From Pontibacter silvestris (GTDB lineage: Bacteria; Bacteroidota; Bacteroidia; Cytophagales; Hymenobacteraceae), in contig NZ_JAJJWI010000005.1 of NCBI RefSeq assembly GCF_020907275.1, positions 124,001-188,000 of the forward strand: DNA of 64,000 nucleotides. The letters are read 5' to 3'. Position numbers and translations under genes: made by a program. Each line of letters starts with the position of its first letter. The first letter of the stretch is position 1. The notes under the pieces are model-generated. The model saw only the letters and a list, made by a program, of their open reading frames with translations. It made no database searches and was not told the origin of the DNA. Positions 17,445 through 26,167 of this stretch are shown here, in pieces.

Positions 17445-19439
17445 ATGATAATGAATAAAAGGTATAGCATGCCACTTTTTATGTTACTAACACTGGTTTC
17501 TATGGCCTTTGCACCAGCTATACATCCTGATTATGATAATTATCCTCTCACAGATGCAAACCTGTGGCTGGAATATACACTTCAAAAAACAGTTTTTAAG
17601 CTATGGTCACCTGTGGCAGATGAGGTGGTAATAAACCTTTATAAGTATGGTAATGGCGACGAAAAGCCTTTTAAAAAGCATCAGCTTAAAAAGGAGAAGA
17701 ATGGCTTATGGCAGCTTGCTGTTAAAGGCGATTTGCAGGGCCATTACTACACTTATCAGGTAAAACAAGGCGGTAAGTGGCTGGAGGAAACACCCGGTAT
17801 TTATGCCACTGCTGTTGGTGTAAATGGAAAAAGGGCTATGGTGCTGGACCTGGCAACTACGAACCCTGAAAATTGGGAAAACGACAAAGACCCTGCTATT
17901 TCATCACCCAATGACGTTATACTTTATGAGCTGCATGTACGGGACCTATCAGTAAGCAAAAACAGTGGAAGCAGCAAACCTGGCAAGTTTTTGGGGCTGA
18001 TAGATGAGGGCACCACGAATAGCGCAGGTCTGGCAACAGGTATTGATCACATAAAGGAGTTGGGCGTAACGCATGTGCATTTGCTTCCATCATTCGACCA
18101 CCGGTCTATAGACGAAACTGCCCTGGATAAACCTGAATATAACTGGGGCTATGATCCGCAGAACTATAATGTGCCTGAAGGTTCTTATGCCACTGATCCT
18201 TACCATGCAGAAGTTCGAATTAAAGAGTTCAAGCAAATGGTAAAAGGCTTCCACAATAATGGTTTAGGTGTGATACTGGATGTGGTGTATAACCACACCG
18301 GCTTAACCGAAGGCTCAAACTTTAATCTGGAGGTACCCGGCTACTATTACAGGCAGAAAGAAGATGGTAGCTGGTCGGATGCCAGTGCCTGTGGAAACGA
18401 AACAGCCAGTGAACGTGCCATGATGCGCCGGTTTATGATTGAGTCCTGTAAGTTTTGGGCAAAGGAGTACCATTTGGATGGCTTCCGGTTCGACCTGATG
18501 GGTATTCATGACATTGAAACCATGAACCTACTGGCAAAGGAGCTGAAGAAAATTAACCCTGACATTATAGTGTATGGGGAGGGATGGACAGCAGGCGAAA
18601 GTCCTTTACCGGATAGCATCAGAGCATTGAAGACAAATACCACCAAACTAAAAGATGTAGCTGCATTCAGCGATGACATACGGGACGGGTTAAAAGGCTC
18701 TGTTTTTGAGGAAGAGTCAACAGGGTTTGTAAGTGGTGCCAAAGGCACGGAAGAGGCAGTAAAATTTGGCGTGGTTGGCAGTATAAACCATCCGCAGGTA
18801 AATGTCAAAAAGCTCGATTACTCTAAAAAGGCCTGGGCCAACGAACCATGGCAGTCGGTGTCATACGTGTCGTGCCACGACAACCAGACGCTATATGACA
18901 AGCTAAAGGTATCTAATAAGAAAGCCTCTGCAGAGCAACTTCAGAAGATGCACCAATTAGCCAATGCCGTAGTGCTTACCTCACAAGGAATCCCTTTTCT
19001 GCATGCAGGTGCAGAAATGTTACGCACGAAAAACGGAGAGCATAACAGCTATAACAAATCAGATGAAGTTAACCAGATAGACTGGAGCTGGAAAACACAG
19101 CATCAGGATGTATTCAACTATTACAAGGGATTAATTGCGCTTCGGAAAGCCCATCCTGCTTTTAGAATGCCTTCTGCTGACATGCTGAAGCAGCACCTGG
19201 AGTTTGTGGTCACAAAGCCGGGCCTTATTGGCTACATGCTTAAAGACCATGCAAACCAAGACAACTGGAAGAACATACTGGTTTACTATAACGCCAATAC
19301 TTCGGCTGCTACTGTACCTGTAACAGGAGATTGGGCGATTGCCGTAGTAGGGCAGGATATCAGCCTGAATAGAAAAGAAAAAGTTAGTGGCAAAGTAGAA
19401 GTGCCTCCCGTTTCCATGCTTGTCTTATTTCAGAATTAA
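17445..19439 (+). CDS. pulA: Type I pullulanase (GH13)
   Basis: A 664-residue enzyme cleaving alpha-1,6 branch points of pullulan and limit dextrins. YNWGYDPQNYN (near residue 235) is the diagnostic type I pullulanase motif. The TIM barrel carries DVVYNHTG, the nucleophile Asp350 in DGFRFDLMG, the acid/base Glu379 in YGEGWT, and SCHDNQTLYD. An N-terminal CBM48-like domain (about 40-140) precedes it. The signal peptide (MPLFMLLTLVSMAFAPA region) lacks a lipobox, so a periplasmic location is likely. Two in-frame ATGs (17445, 17451) are possible starts. Debranching complements the neighbouring amylase. Confidence 0.93.
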   Translation: MIMNKRYSMPLFMLLTLVSMAFAPAIHPDYDNYPLTDANLWLEYTLQKTVFKLWSPVADEVVINLYKYGNGDEKPFKKHQLKKEKNGLWQLAVKGDLQGHYYTYQVKQGGKWLEETPGIYATAVGVNGKRAMVLDLATTNPENWENDKDPAISSPNDVILYELHVRDLSVSKNSGSSKPGKFLGLIDEGTTNSAGLATGIDHIKELGVTHVHLLPSFDHRSIDETALDKPEYNWGYDPQNYNVPEGSYATDPYHAEVRIKEFKQMVKGFHNNGLGVILDVVYNHTGLTEGSNFNLEVPGYYYRQKEDGSWSDASACGNETASERAMMRRFMIESCKFWAKEYHLDGFRFDLMGIHDIETMNLLAKELKKINPDIIVYGEGWTAGESPLPDSIRALKTNTTKLKDVAAFSDDIRDGLKGSVFEEESTGFVSGAKGTEEAVKFGVVGSINHPQVNVKKLDYSKKAWANEPWQSVSYVSCHDNQTLYDKLKVSNKKASAEQLQKMHQLANAVVLTSQGIPFLHAGAEMLRTKNGEHNSYNKSDEVNQIDWSWKTQHQDVFNYYKGLIALRKAHPAFRMPSADMLKQHLEFVVTKPGLIGYMLKDHANQDNWKNILVYYNANTSAATVPVTGDWAIAVVGQDISLNRKEKVSGKVEVPPVSMLVLFQN

Positions 19440-19596
19440 ATCACTAATACTCATTTAGGGGGAGAGAAAGTACAATGTAAAGGCATTGGGGAAGATCTGT
19501 GCAAAAATCTATGAACAACTTGCAGTGGGCTCTTCTGTCTTCACTTTTTCTTTTGTCTCTTCCTGTAAACCTGTTATCAACGTTAAGTTTAAACTC

Positions 19597-21165
19597 ATGA
19601 GAAAGATTAATTTTCTATATCTATTACTGTTGTCGGTCTATGTCTTTACCGGATGCAGTACCTCTAAAGAAGCAAGCAGTGAGCCTGCCAAAGCAAGTGC
19701 CTGGCCCCGGGGCATTACGTACGAAATCTTTGTGCAGTCCTTTTGTGACTCTGATAACGACGGCATCGGAGATATCAAAGGCATGACTTCAAAATTAGAT
19801 TACATAAAAAACTTAGGTGTTGAAGCAGTATGGCTGATGCCAATGAGTCCGTCGCCGTCTTACCACAAATACGATGTAACAGACTACTATGGCGTACACC
19901 CTGATTATGGCACCAAGGAAGATTTTAAGGAGTTTGTGGCCGAAGCGCACAAGCGGAATATTAAGGTGGTGATAGACCTGGTACTGAACCACTCCAGCAG
20001 CGAGCATCCCTGGTTTAAAAGCGCCATGAGCGATAAAAACAGCCCTTACCGCGATTATTATGTTTGGGCCCATAAAGATGATCCGCAAACACAGAAAGCA
20101 GGGGAGATTATAGCAGGAGACTCAGACAACGTAAATCGCTGGCACCAAGTAGAAGGCAGCGATTACCTGTACTACGGCTACTTTTACGGTGGCATGCCAG
20201 ACCTGAACTACGACAATCCAAAGCTACGGGAAGAGGTATTTAGCATTGGCCGGTATTGGTTAAATGAGTTTGACGTTGATGGGTTTAGATTGGATGCAGC
20301 CCGCCATATTTTCCCCGACGATAGACCGAAAGATAATCACCAGTGGTGGGTTGATTTTAAAAATGAAATGCAGAAAGCGAAAGAAGATGTGTACCTGGTA
20401 GGGGAGGTATGGGCTGATGCAGAAACAGTGGCTCCTTATATGAAGGGCCTGCACGCCCTGTTTAATTTTGACATGGGCTATGCCATCACAAATGTAGTTA
20501 ACAAAGGGAAAGTAGATTCCCTTATTATCAACCACAAGAGAATCCGGGAGTTTTATGAAAGCGTTAACCCTGACTTTGTGGATGCCACTTTTCTGACAAA
20601 CCACGACCAGAACCGCATCATGAGTGAGGTAAATGACAATGAGAATAAAGCAAAGATGGCAGCAGCCTTGCTTCTGACGTTGCCTGGTTCACCTTATTTA
20701 TATTTTGGCGAAGAAATAGGTATGAAAGGCAAAAAGCCGGATGAGTTTATTCGGGAGCCTTTTATCTGGAATGCCAATGCCGAGGACGATTGTCGGGCAA
20801 ATTGGGTTGAACCTAAGTTTAGCACAGCGCAGACTGTTACCCCAGCATCTCAGCAATCAGAGGATAAAAACTCCATGTTGAATCACTACAAAACCTTCAT
20901 CCACTTAAGAAACAACAGCAAGGCCTTGACTTATGGCGATCTTCAACCTGTAGACGTAGGGAACGAAAAAGTGGCTGCTTTCCGAAGAGAATATCAGGAG
21001 GAGGCACTACTGGTGTTGCATAACCTTTCTGATAATGAGATAAGTGTTTCTGTTCCTGCTGACTTAACAGACTACAACACGGTATATTTCAAGAACAAAG
21101 ATTCCAGCCAAAGTAAAAGTGAAGTAAAACTATCAGCCTTCAGTACTTTAATTTTGAGAAAGTAG
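19597..21165 (+). CDS. GH13 alpha-amylase lipoprotein (SusG-like)
   Basis: A 522-residue alpha-amylase family lipoprotein. I choose the ATG at 19597 because it yields a lipobox ending VFTGC (Cys20); the frame open from 19486 adds residues with no signal character. GH13 regions: DLVLNHSS, nucleophile Asp233 in DGFRLDAARHIF, acid/base Glu270 in VGEVWAD and Asp337 in TNHDQNR. It plays the part of SusG, the surface amylase that starts starch degradation, but is much shorter than Bacteroides SusG and lacks room for the inserted CBM58. It could instead be a neopullulanase- or maltodextrinase-like enzyme. Last gene of the starch locus, followed by a terminator. Confidence 0.9.
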   Translation: MRKINFLYLLLLSVYVFTGCSTSKEASSEPAKASAWPRGITYEIFVQSFCDSDNDGIGDIKGMTSKLDYIKNLGVEAVWLMPMSPSPSYHKYDVTDYYGVHPDYGTKEDFKEFVAEAHKRNIKVVIDLVLNHSSSEHPWFKSAMSDKNSPYRDYYVWAHKDDPQTQKAGEIIAGDSDNVNRWHQVEGSDYLYYGYFYGGMPDLNYDNPKLREEVFSIGRYWLNEFDVDGFRLDAARHIFPDDRPKDNHQWWVDFKNEMQKAKEDVYLVGEVWADAETVAPYMKGLHALFNFDMGYAITNVVNKGKVDSLIINHKRIREFYESVNPDFVDATFLTNHDQNRIMSEVNDNENKAKMAAALLLTLPGSPYLYFGEEIGMKGKKPDEFIREPFIWNANAEDDCRANWVEPKFSTAQTVTPASQQSEDKNSMLNHYKTFIHLRNNSKALTYGDLQPVDVGNEKVAAFRREYQEEALLVLHNLSDNEISVSVPADLTDYNTVYFKNKDSSQSKSEVKLSAFSTLILRK

Positions 21166-21200
21166 TGTACAGTGTGCTATCTAATATGAAAGAGTTTTTC

Positions 21201-21234
21201 AACAATTCCAGCCTGATTATGGGCTGGAATTGTT
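21201..21234 (+). terminator. Terminator at the end of the starch locus
   Basis: A perfect 13-bp stem (21201-21213 with 21222-21234, AACAATTCCAGCC and complement) with an 8-nt loop, running into TTATTT, 36 bp after the amylase stop. Confidence 0.8.
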
Positions 21235-21440
21235 ATTTAACGTAAACGATGAATTGCTAAAGCTATGTTTACTTAGGTTATTAATAGATGCATTAAGGAA
21301 GAACTTAGCGTAAATGAGCAAGCTTGTCTTATTAAGTTGATGCTAATGGTATATGGCTTGTTAAAGCAGCTTCTAGTAAGGTAAGTTTACATAGCCTACT
21401 TCAGGAAAAACAGGCTTTCAACGGAAGCTCAATATAAATC

Positions 21441-22451
21441 ATGCGTATTAGTGTACTGGATCAATCTCACATCCCGAAAGGTAAGACCGCCGGAGAAGCC
21501 ATACAATATACTGTTGAACTGGCTAAGCTGGCTGATAAACTAGGCTTTCATCGTTTTTGGGTGTCGGAGCATCATAATATGGCTCCTGTGGCTGGCTCAA
21601 CACCAGAAGTTCTGCTGGCTTATCTGGCAGGGCATACGAAACATATCAGGTTAGGATCCGGAGGTGTGATGCTGCCTCATTATAGTGCGTTAAAAGTAGC
21701 TGAGAACTTCCGGATGCTGGAAGCGCTTGCTCCAGGTAGGGTAGATCTTGGTGTGGGACGTGCTCCGGGCGGAGACCGTTTAACAGCAGGTCTATTGAAC
21801 CCTAACAATACCTTTAATGAACAGGAGTTTATTGAGCAGCTATCAGACCTGCAAAACTACCTTAACAACTCTCATGAGCCAGGAAGTTTTCAGGCAAGAG
21901 TAACAGTTACCCCAGTTACTGCAGGTGTTCCGGAGTTATGGGTATTAAGTTCCAGCGGCCAAAGCGGGTTATTTGCCGCACACTTTGGCATGGCTTTCTC
22001 CTTTGCACATTTTATCAATCCAAATGGTGGGCCAGAGGCAGTTAAAAGGTATAAGGCAAGCTTTAAGCCATCTGAAAACCAACAGGAGCCACAGGCAAAT
22101 GTAGCCGTCTTTACTTTTTGCTCTGAAGATAAAGAGAAGGTGAAACAAATACAGGCTGTTGCTGAGTATCGCTTTCTGCAGTTAGAAACACGCGGCAGGT
22201 TTGTCGCAGTCTCTTATGACGAGATAAAAGACACCACCTATTCCCCAGCAGAGTTGGAGCGGCTTAACCGTATCAGGCAGCGGTTTATAATAGGCACCCC
22301 GGAACAGGTAAAAGCTAAGTTTACGCAAATGGCGCAAGAGTATGATATTGATGAAGTTATGGCTGTTAATATTGCACCTGAACTGGAAGATCGTATTTCC
22401 TGCTACCGCTTACTGGCTAAGGCTTTTGAACTATCAGAAACTCAGGATTAG
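21441..22451 (+). CDS. LLM-class flavin-dependent oxidoreductase, luciferase-like
   Basis: A 336-residue bacterial-luciferase-like monooxygenase of the MsnO8/YhbW type, acting with reduced flavin on an unknown substrate. Typical segments are MRISVLDQSHIPKG at the start, RFWVSEHHNMAPVAGSTPEV, RLGSGGVMLPHYSALKVAE and GRVDLGVGRAPGGD. The family fold is a TIM barrel and the length is normal. The gene stands alone between the starch-locus terminator and the NDH-2 gene, and its physiological role is not evident from context. Confidence 0.9.
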   Translation: MRISVLDQSHIPKGKTAGEAIQYTVELAKLADKLGFHRFWVSEHHNMAPVAGSTPEVLLAYLAGHTKHIRLGSGGVMLPHYSALKVAENFRMLEALAPGRVDLGVGRAPGGDRLTAGLLNPNNTFNEQEFIEQLSDLQNYLNNSHEPGSFQARVTVTPVTAGVPELWVLSSSGQSGLFAAHFGMAFSFAHFINPNGGPEAVKRYKASFKPSENQQEPQANVAVFTFCSEDKEKVKQIQAVAEYRFLQLETRGRFVAVSYDEIKDTTYSPAELERLNRIRQRFIIGTPEQVKAKFTQMAQEYDIDEVMAVNIAPELEDRISCYRLLAKAFELSETQD

Positions 22452-22790
22452 TGAAATTAAGTAATCTTGTTTATTTTCGCACGAGATTTAGGAGGATAAC
22501 ACACTGATATTGTAAAGACATAGCTTAAACGTTTGAGTGGATCAGCAAAGTGATGTAATCCTTCTGCTTAAATGCTGGTTATTGTGCTGCTTTATCTGAG
22601 AGGGGCATTTTATCATTATGTGAATTTTGTGCTTTAGCATGGCTAGTGCCTTAGTACCAGAAACTAAGCTTTAAATGTTTCGTTATTTGCCAATAACACT
22701 TTTGCGTATACATACTACTGAAGCAACCCGAGGCAAGAAAAGTCTAACCGATTGCCCTGCTGTTGCAATGCTTTTAATAAATATATAATT
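22452..22790 (+). other. Intergenic region before ndh
   Basis: About 340 bp, no supportable ORF. A CACTTTTG box at about 22698-22706 is one base off the -7 consensus and could serve the NADH dehydrogenase gene. Nothing else stands out. Confidence 0.35.
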
Positions 22791-24137
22791 ATGCTCGAAT
22801 TTGATAAGCTATCGCTTAACATTCCTAACACCACTAAACCTCGGGTTGTCATTATTGGTGGAGGATTTGGAGGAATTAACCTCGCTAAGAAACTCTCTAA
22901 TAAAGATTTCCAGGTGGTTATGTTCGATAAGCAAAACTACCACGGTTTCTGGCCGCTATTGTACCAAGTGGCTACAGCAGGCTTAGAGCCGGACTCTATT
23001 GCAGAACCTCTCAGAAAGATGTTTGGAAGTGATGATTATGAAGATTTCCACTTCCGTTTAGTGCGTGTAACAGGTGTAAACCCCGCTACTAAAACTGTAT
23101 CAACACTGATTGGTGACCTGCCTTATGATTACCTTGTAATAGCTACGGGTACCAAGCCAAATTATTTTGGTAATGAGGAAATAAAGAAAAACTCTTTCCC
23201 TCTAAAACAAATTCCTGAAGCGTTAAACCTGCGTAGCCAGTTATTGCAGTGTTTTGAGCAGGCTAGCATGACCAAAGATCCGGAAACAAGACAAAGCCTG
23301 CTAAACTTTGTGATTGTTGGCGGTGGACCTACTGGTGTAGAACTAGCAGGGGCTTTGGCTGAAATGCGTAAATACATTCTTCCAACAGACTACCCTGGGC
23401 TGGATTTCACCAAAATGAATATCTACCTGGTAGAAGGTATGGATAGAGTGCTGCCGCCAATGGCACCAGAGTCTAGCGCCAAAACTTTAAAATACCTGGA
23501 GAAAATGGGTATTGTAGTTAAATTGCAGACATTGGTACAAAGCTACGACGGAAGCATAGCAACGTTTAAAAGCGGAGAGCAAATTAAAGCGCATACCCTA
23601 ATATGGGCAGCCGGAGTAGCAGGTGCTTTAATCGACGGTATTCCGGAAGAAACCGTTGAGCGTGGACGTATTCTGGTGAATGAGTTTAGCCAGATTATAG
23701 GGTACCCAGATATCTTCGCAATTGGAGACATCGCCTACATGAAAACTGAGAAGTTCCCTAAAGGTCACCCGGGAGTTGCGCAGCCAGCCATTCAGCAAGG
23801 CCAGCACCTGGCTAAAAATTTAAAGCGTATTTTAACTAAAGAGCCTCTGAAGCCATTTGAGTATTTCGATAAAGGATCTTTGGCTATTATAGGGCGAAGC
23901 CGTGCCGTTGCCGACTTACCAGGAAATATGCACTTTGGTGGGTTCTTTGCGTGGATAATTTGGTTATTCGTACACATTATGTACTTGGTTGGTTTCCGTA
24001 ATAAACTAGTCGTTATCAGCAACTGGCTATATCGTTTGTTTACTTATGAACGAGGTACACGCTTAATTATCCGGCCTTTTGTTAGAAAAGGAGATAGGGC
24101 AGGACGCAAGTTTATAAGGAGCTACGGAGAGGAGTAA
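22791..24137 (+). CDS. ndh: Type II NADH dehydrogenase (NDH-2)
   Basis: A 448-residue FAD-dependent, non-proton-pumping NADH:quinone oxidoreductase at the inner face of the cytoplasmic membrane. I use the ATG at 22791 (MLEFDKLSLNIPN); the longer frame from 22752 starts in AT-rich leader sequence. There are two dinucleotide-binding motifs, VVIIGGGFGGINLAKKL for FAD near residue 20 and FVIVGGGPTGVELAG for NADH near 175, plus IFAIGDIA for FAD. The C-terminal part has a hydrophobic hairpin (FFAWIIWLFVHIMYLV) and an amphipathic tail that anchor NDH-2 enzymes. Single-gene unit followed by a terminator. Confidence 0.93.
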   Translation: MLEFDKLSLNIPNTTKPRVVIIGGGFGGINLAKKLSNKDFQVVMFDKQNYHGFWPLLYQVATAGLEPDSIAEPLRKMFGSDDYEDFHFRLVRVTGVNPATKTVSTLIGDLPYDYLVIATGTKPNYFGNEEIKKNSFPLKQIPEALNLRSQLLQCFEQASMTKDPETRQSLLNFVIVGGGPTGVELAGALAEMRKYILPTDYPGLDFTKMNIYLVEGMDRVLPPMAPESSAKTLKYLEKMGIVVKLQTLVQSYDGSIATFKSGEQIKAHTLIWAAGVAGALIDGIPEETVERGRILVNEFSQIIGYPDIFAIGDIAYMKTEKFPKGHPGVAQPAIQQGQHLAKNLKRILTKEPLKPFEYFDKGSLAIIGRSRAVADLPGNMHFGGFFAWIIWLFVHIMYLVGFRNKLVVISNWLYRLFTYERGTRLIIRPFVRKGDRAGRKFIRSYGEE

Positions 24138-24164
24138 TAACTTTTACTACAGAAACAATAAGAG

Positions 24165-24201
24165 GGCAAGGGGTAGATAAATTCTACTTCTTGCCTTTTT
24201 T
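24165..24201 (+). terminator. Terminator after ndh
   Basis: A 13-bp stem (24165-24177 with 24183-24195, two G-T wobbles) with a short loop and six T residues immediately after it. A textbook intrinsic terminator 27 bp after the stop. Confidence 0.85.
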
Positions 24202-24299
24202 GTGAGTAAGCTTGATGGCTAGAGCCATAGTATTTGTTACACTATTGCCTGTTTACACTTTAAAACTATCTGTTGAGCATTGCTTCACTCTACATTACC

Positions 24300-24809
24300 T
24301 TATCCAAACTTTAAATCGGCAGCGGTAGAAAATAACTGTAAATGTTTATCCTGAATTAGGATTTCCTTCTCAAACTGAAATCCTAACTTTTCTAACAAAC
24401 GGATAGAACTTATGTTCTCTTTTATAGCAGTAGCCAAAATAAGAGTATGAGATGCTTCTTTTCTTACATGAGCCAATACAGCTGTTGTTGCTTCGTAAGC
24501 ATAGCCTTTGTTTCTGGATTGAGGTAAAAAACCAAAGCCAATATCATGATGCTCCAGATAATCACGTTTAATAAAAGTAACAATCCCCAGGGCCTTTTGC
24601 TCCCCTTTTAACCTTACCACCCAATATTGAGTACTGGCACTACCAACTATTTTTTTGATATATGCTTTCGCATCATCTTTAGAGTTTACATTTCTATTTC
24701 CAATAAACCGTATCCAATCCGGTAAGTTAACCAGTTCATAAATAAAGTCGATGTCATTAATATCTAATGGATTTAATAACAACCTGTCGGTGCTGAGTTT
24801 TTCTGCCAT
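24300..24809 (-). CDS. GNAT family N-acetyltransferase (RimJ/RimL-like)
   Basis: A 169-residue acetyltransferase. TDRLLLNPLDINDIDFIYEL at the N-terminus, GIVTFIKRDY, DIGFGFLPQSRNKGYAYEAT (the acetyl-CoA binding loop) and SIRLLEKLGFQFEKE at the C-terminus are the RimJ/RimL-type GNAT signatures. The substrate is unknown; such proteins acetylate ribosomal or other protein N-termini or small molecules. Divergent from the LacI-family gene, sharing about 170 bp of intergenic DNA. Confidence 0.88.
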   Translation of the reverse strand: MAEKLSTDRLLLNPLDINDIDFIYELVNLPDWIRFIGNRNVNSKDDAKAYIKKIVGSASTQYWVVRLKGEQKALGIVTFIKRDYLEHHDIGFGFLPQSRNKGYAYEATTAVLAHVRKEASHTLILATAIKENISSIRLLEKLGFQFEKEILIQDKHLQLFSTAADLKFG

Positions 24810-24952
24810 TGTAGTATTGTTATTACATCTATCGCATGTACAGGTGGAGCCTGCTGGCGAATAGCTATATATACCATAATAATATAAAGAAATATAGTGT
24901 AGGTTTCTCTACTGACTTGCTTTTAACGAAGAAATATTTAAACTTACTCTTA

Positions 24953-24968
24953 CTGCAATCGTTTGCAG
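24953..24968. promoter_or_regulatory. LacI-family operator upstream of the regulator gene
   Basis: CTGCAATCGTTTGCAG matches the perfect palindrome upstream of kduI at 15 of 16 positions. It ends 11 bp before the regulator's ATG, where bound protein would block its own transcription or translation start, so autorepression is the simple reading. Confidence 0.75.
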
Positions 24969-24979
24969 ATGAAAGCAAC

Positions 24980-26005
24980 ATGTCAAACCGGTCTCAACAT
25001 ACTATTAAAGACATAGCAGTAGCGCTTGGCCTTTCCGCCTCCACTGTTTCCAGGGCTTTAAACGACCATCCGCATATAAGCCAGGAAACAAAGCAGCGGG
25101 TGAGAGAGGCTGTGGAAAAGCTGGACTACAGGCGCAACGCGCTTGCGGCGAACTTGCGTACCAGCAAGTCCAACATTATTGGGCTGATTGTGCCCAGAAT
25201 TTCTATGTTCTTTTTGTCGTCTGTTATTACAGCTATTCAAAACAAGCTGCATGAGTTTGGCTATAATCTTATGGTTTGCCAATCCAACGATTCGCAGGTA
25301 CTGGAGAAAGAACTGGTAAACGCAATGTATGCTTCCAGGGTAGATGGACTTATTGTATCTGCAACCTTATCTACCGAAGACTTCTCACACTTTGATATTT
25401 TTTCCCGGCGGAACATTCCCCTGGTCTTTTTTGACAGAATACCCAGAAATTATCCTGCACATAAAATACAAGGTGATGATTACCAAGGAGGGTATCAGAC
25501 GACCTTACATCTGCTGGAACAGGGCTGTCGGCGTATTGCTTTTATCTGTGGGCCTTTAACTTCTAATCTGTATCAGGATCGTTATGCAGGATATCAAAAT
25601 GCATTGAAGAAGTATGCGGTGGCGGTAGACGAGCAGATTATTTTTTTTCACGAACTCAGCAAAGGAAACGCTCTAAAAGATTGTGACATCTTGTTTGCGC
25701 AGGCACCTTACCCGGATGCAGTTTTTGCCTGCAACGACACATCTGCCATAGCAGTGGTGGAGCATGCGAAAGCAAAGCAAATCAAAGTTCCGGAAGTACT
25801 TAAAGTTGCAGGATATTCTAACGATCCCCGTACCCAGATTATAGACCCTGCTATTACCTCTGTAGAGCAGTTTCCTTTGGAGGTGGGCACACAGGCAGCA
25901 GCCTTAGTTATGGATCTTATTCAGCAGAAAACCATGCCTGGCAGAAACTTTATATCACTTACTACCCCGGTAGATTTGGTAAAGAGAACTTCTAGTGGCG
26001 CTTAA
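24980..26005 (+). CDS. LacI-family transcriptional regulator of the kdu/uxu operon
   Basis: A 341-residue repressor. I choose the ATG at 24980 (MSNRSQHTIKDIAVALGLSA) because the helix-turn-helix then begins at residue 8 as usual; the frame open from 24836 would add a non-homologous stretch and cover an operator. TIKDIAVALGLSASTVSRAL is the DNA-binding helix-turn-helix and the YRRNALAANLRTSKSN hinge follows. The periplasmic-binding-like effector domain covers residues 60-340. It faces kduI with 162 bp between, and matching operators precede both genes, so it very likely controls uronate catabolism. The inducer is unknown, perhaps 2-keto-3-deoxygluconate or a precursor. Confidence 0.92.
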   Translation: MSNRSQHTIKDIAVALGLSASTVSRALNDHPHISQETKQRVREAVEKLDYRRNALAANLRTSKSNIIGLIVPRISMFFLSSVITAIQNKLHEFGYNLMVCQSNDSQVLEKELVNAMYASRVDGLIVSATLSTEDFSHFDIFSRRNIPLVFFDRIPRNYPAHKIQGDDYQGGYQTTLHLLEQGCRRIAFICGPLTSNLYQDRYAGYQNALKKYAVAVDEQIIFFHELSKGNALKDCDILFAQAPYPDAVFACNDTSAIAVVEHAKAKQIKVPEVLKVAGYSNDPRTQIIDPAITSVEQFPLEVGTQAAALVMDLIQQKTMPGRNFISLTTPVDLVKRTSSGA

Positions 26006-26008
26006 AAT

Positions 26009-26024
26009 ACGGCTAACGTTTGTT
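26009..26024. promoter_or_regulatory. Possible auxiliary operator half-site
   Basis: CGGCTAACGTTTGTTG matches the kduI operator at 12 of 16 positions, with the AACGTTTG centre intact. Its centre lies 115 bp from that of the main operator, close to eleven helical turns, which would suit looping. Four mismatches make this weak. Confidence 0.3.
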
Positions 26025-26123
26025 GTCTTTGTAAATAATAATTATGAAATTAAGGTCTTAAGATAACTCGTAAGATGAAATTCTTTTAAGGCATAGTAGA
26101 TAATGCTTTTTTTTATACAGTAA

Positions 26124-26139
26124 CTGCAAACGTTTGCAG
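26124..26139. promoter_or_regulatory. Perfect LacI-family operator upstream of kduI
   Basis: CTGCAAACGTTTGCAG is a perfect 16-bp palindrome centred on the CG step typical of LacI/GalR operators. It lies 28 bp before the kduI ATG, just after a TAATGCTTTT stretch that may be the -7 region. Confidence 0.85.
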
Positions 26140-26167
26140 AAAAAACCATTAAAACATATAAAAAACT

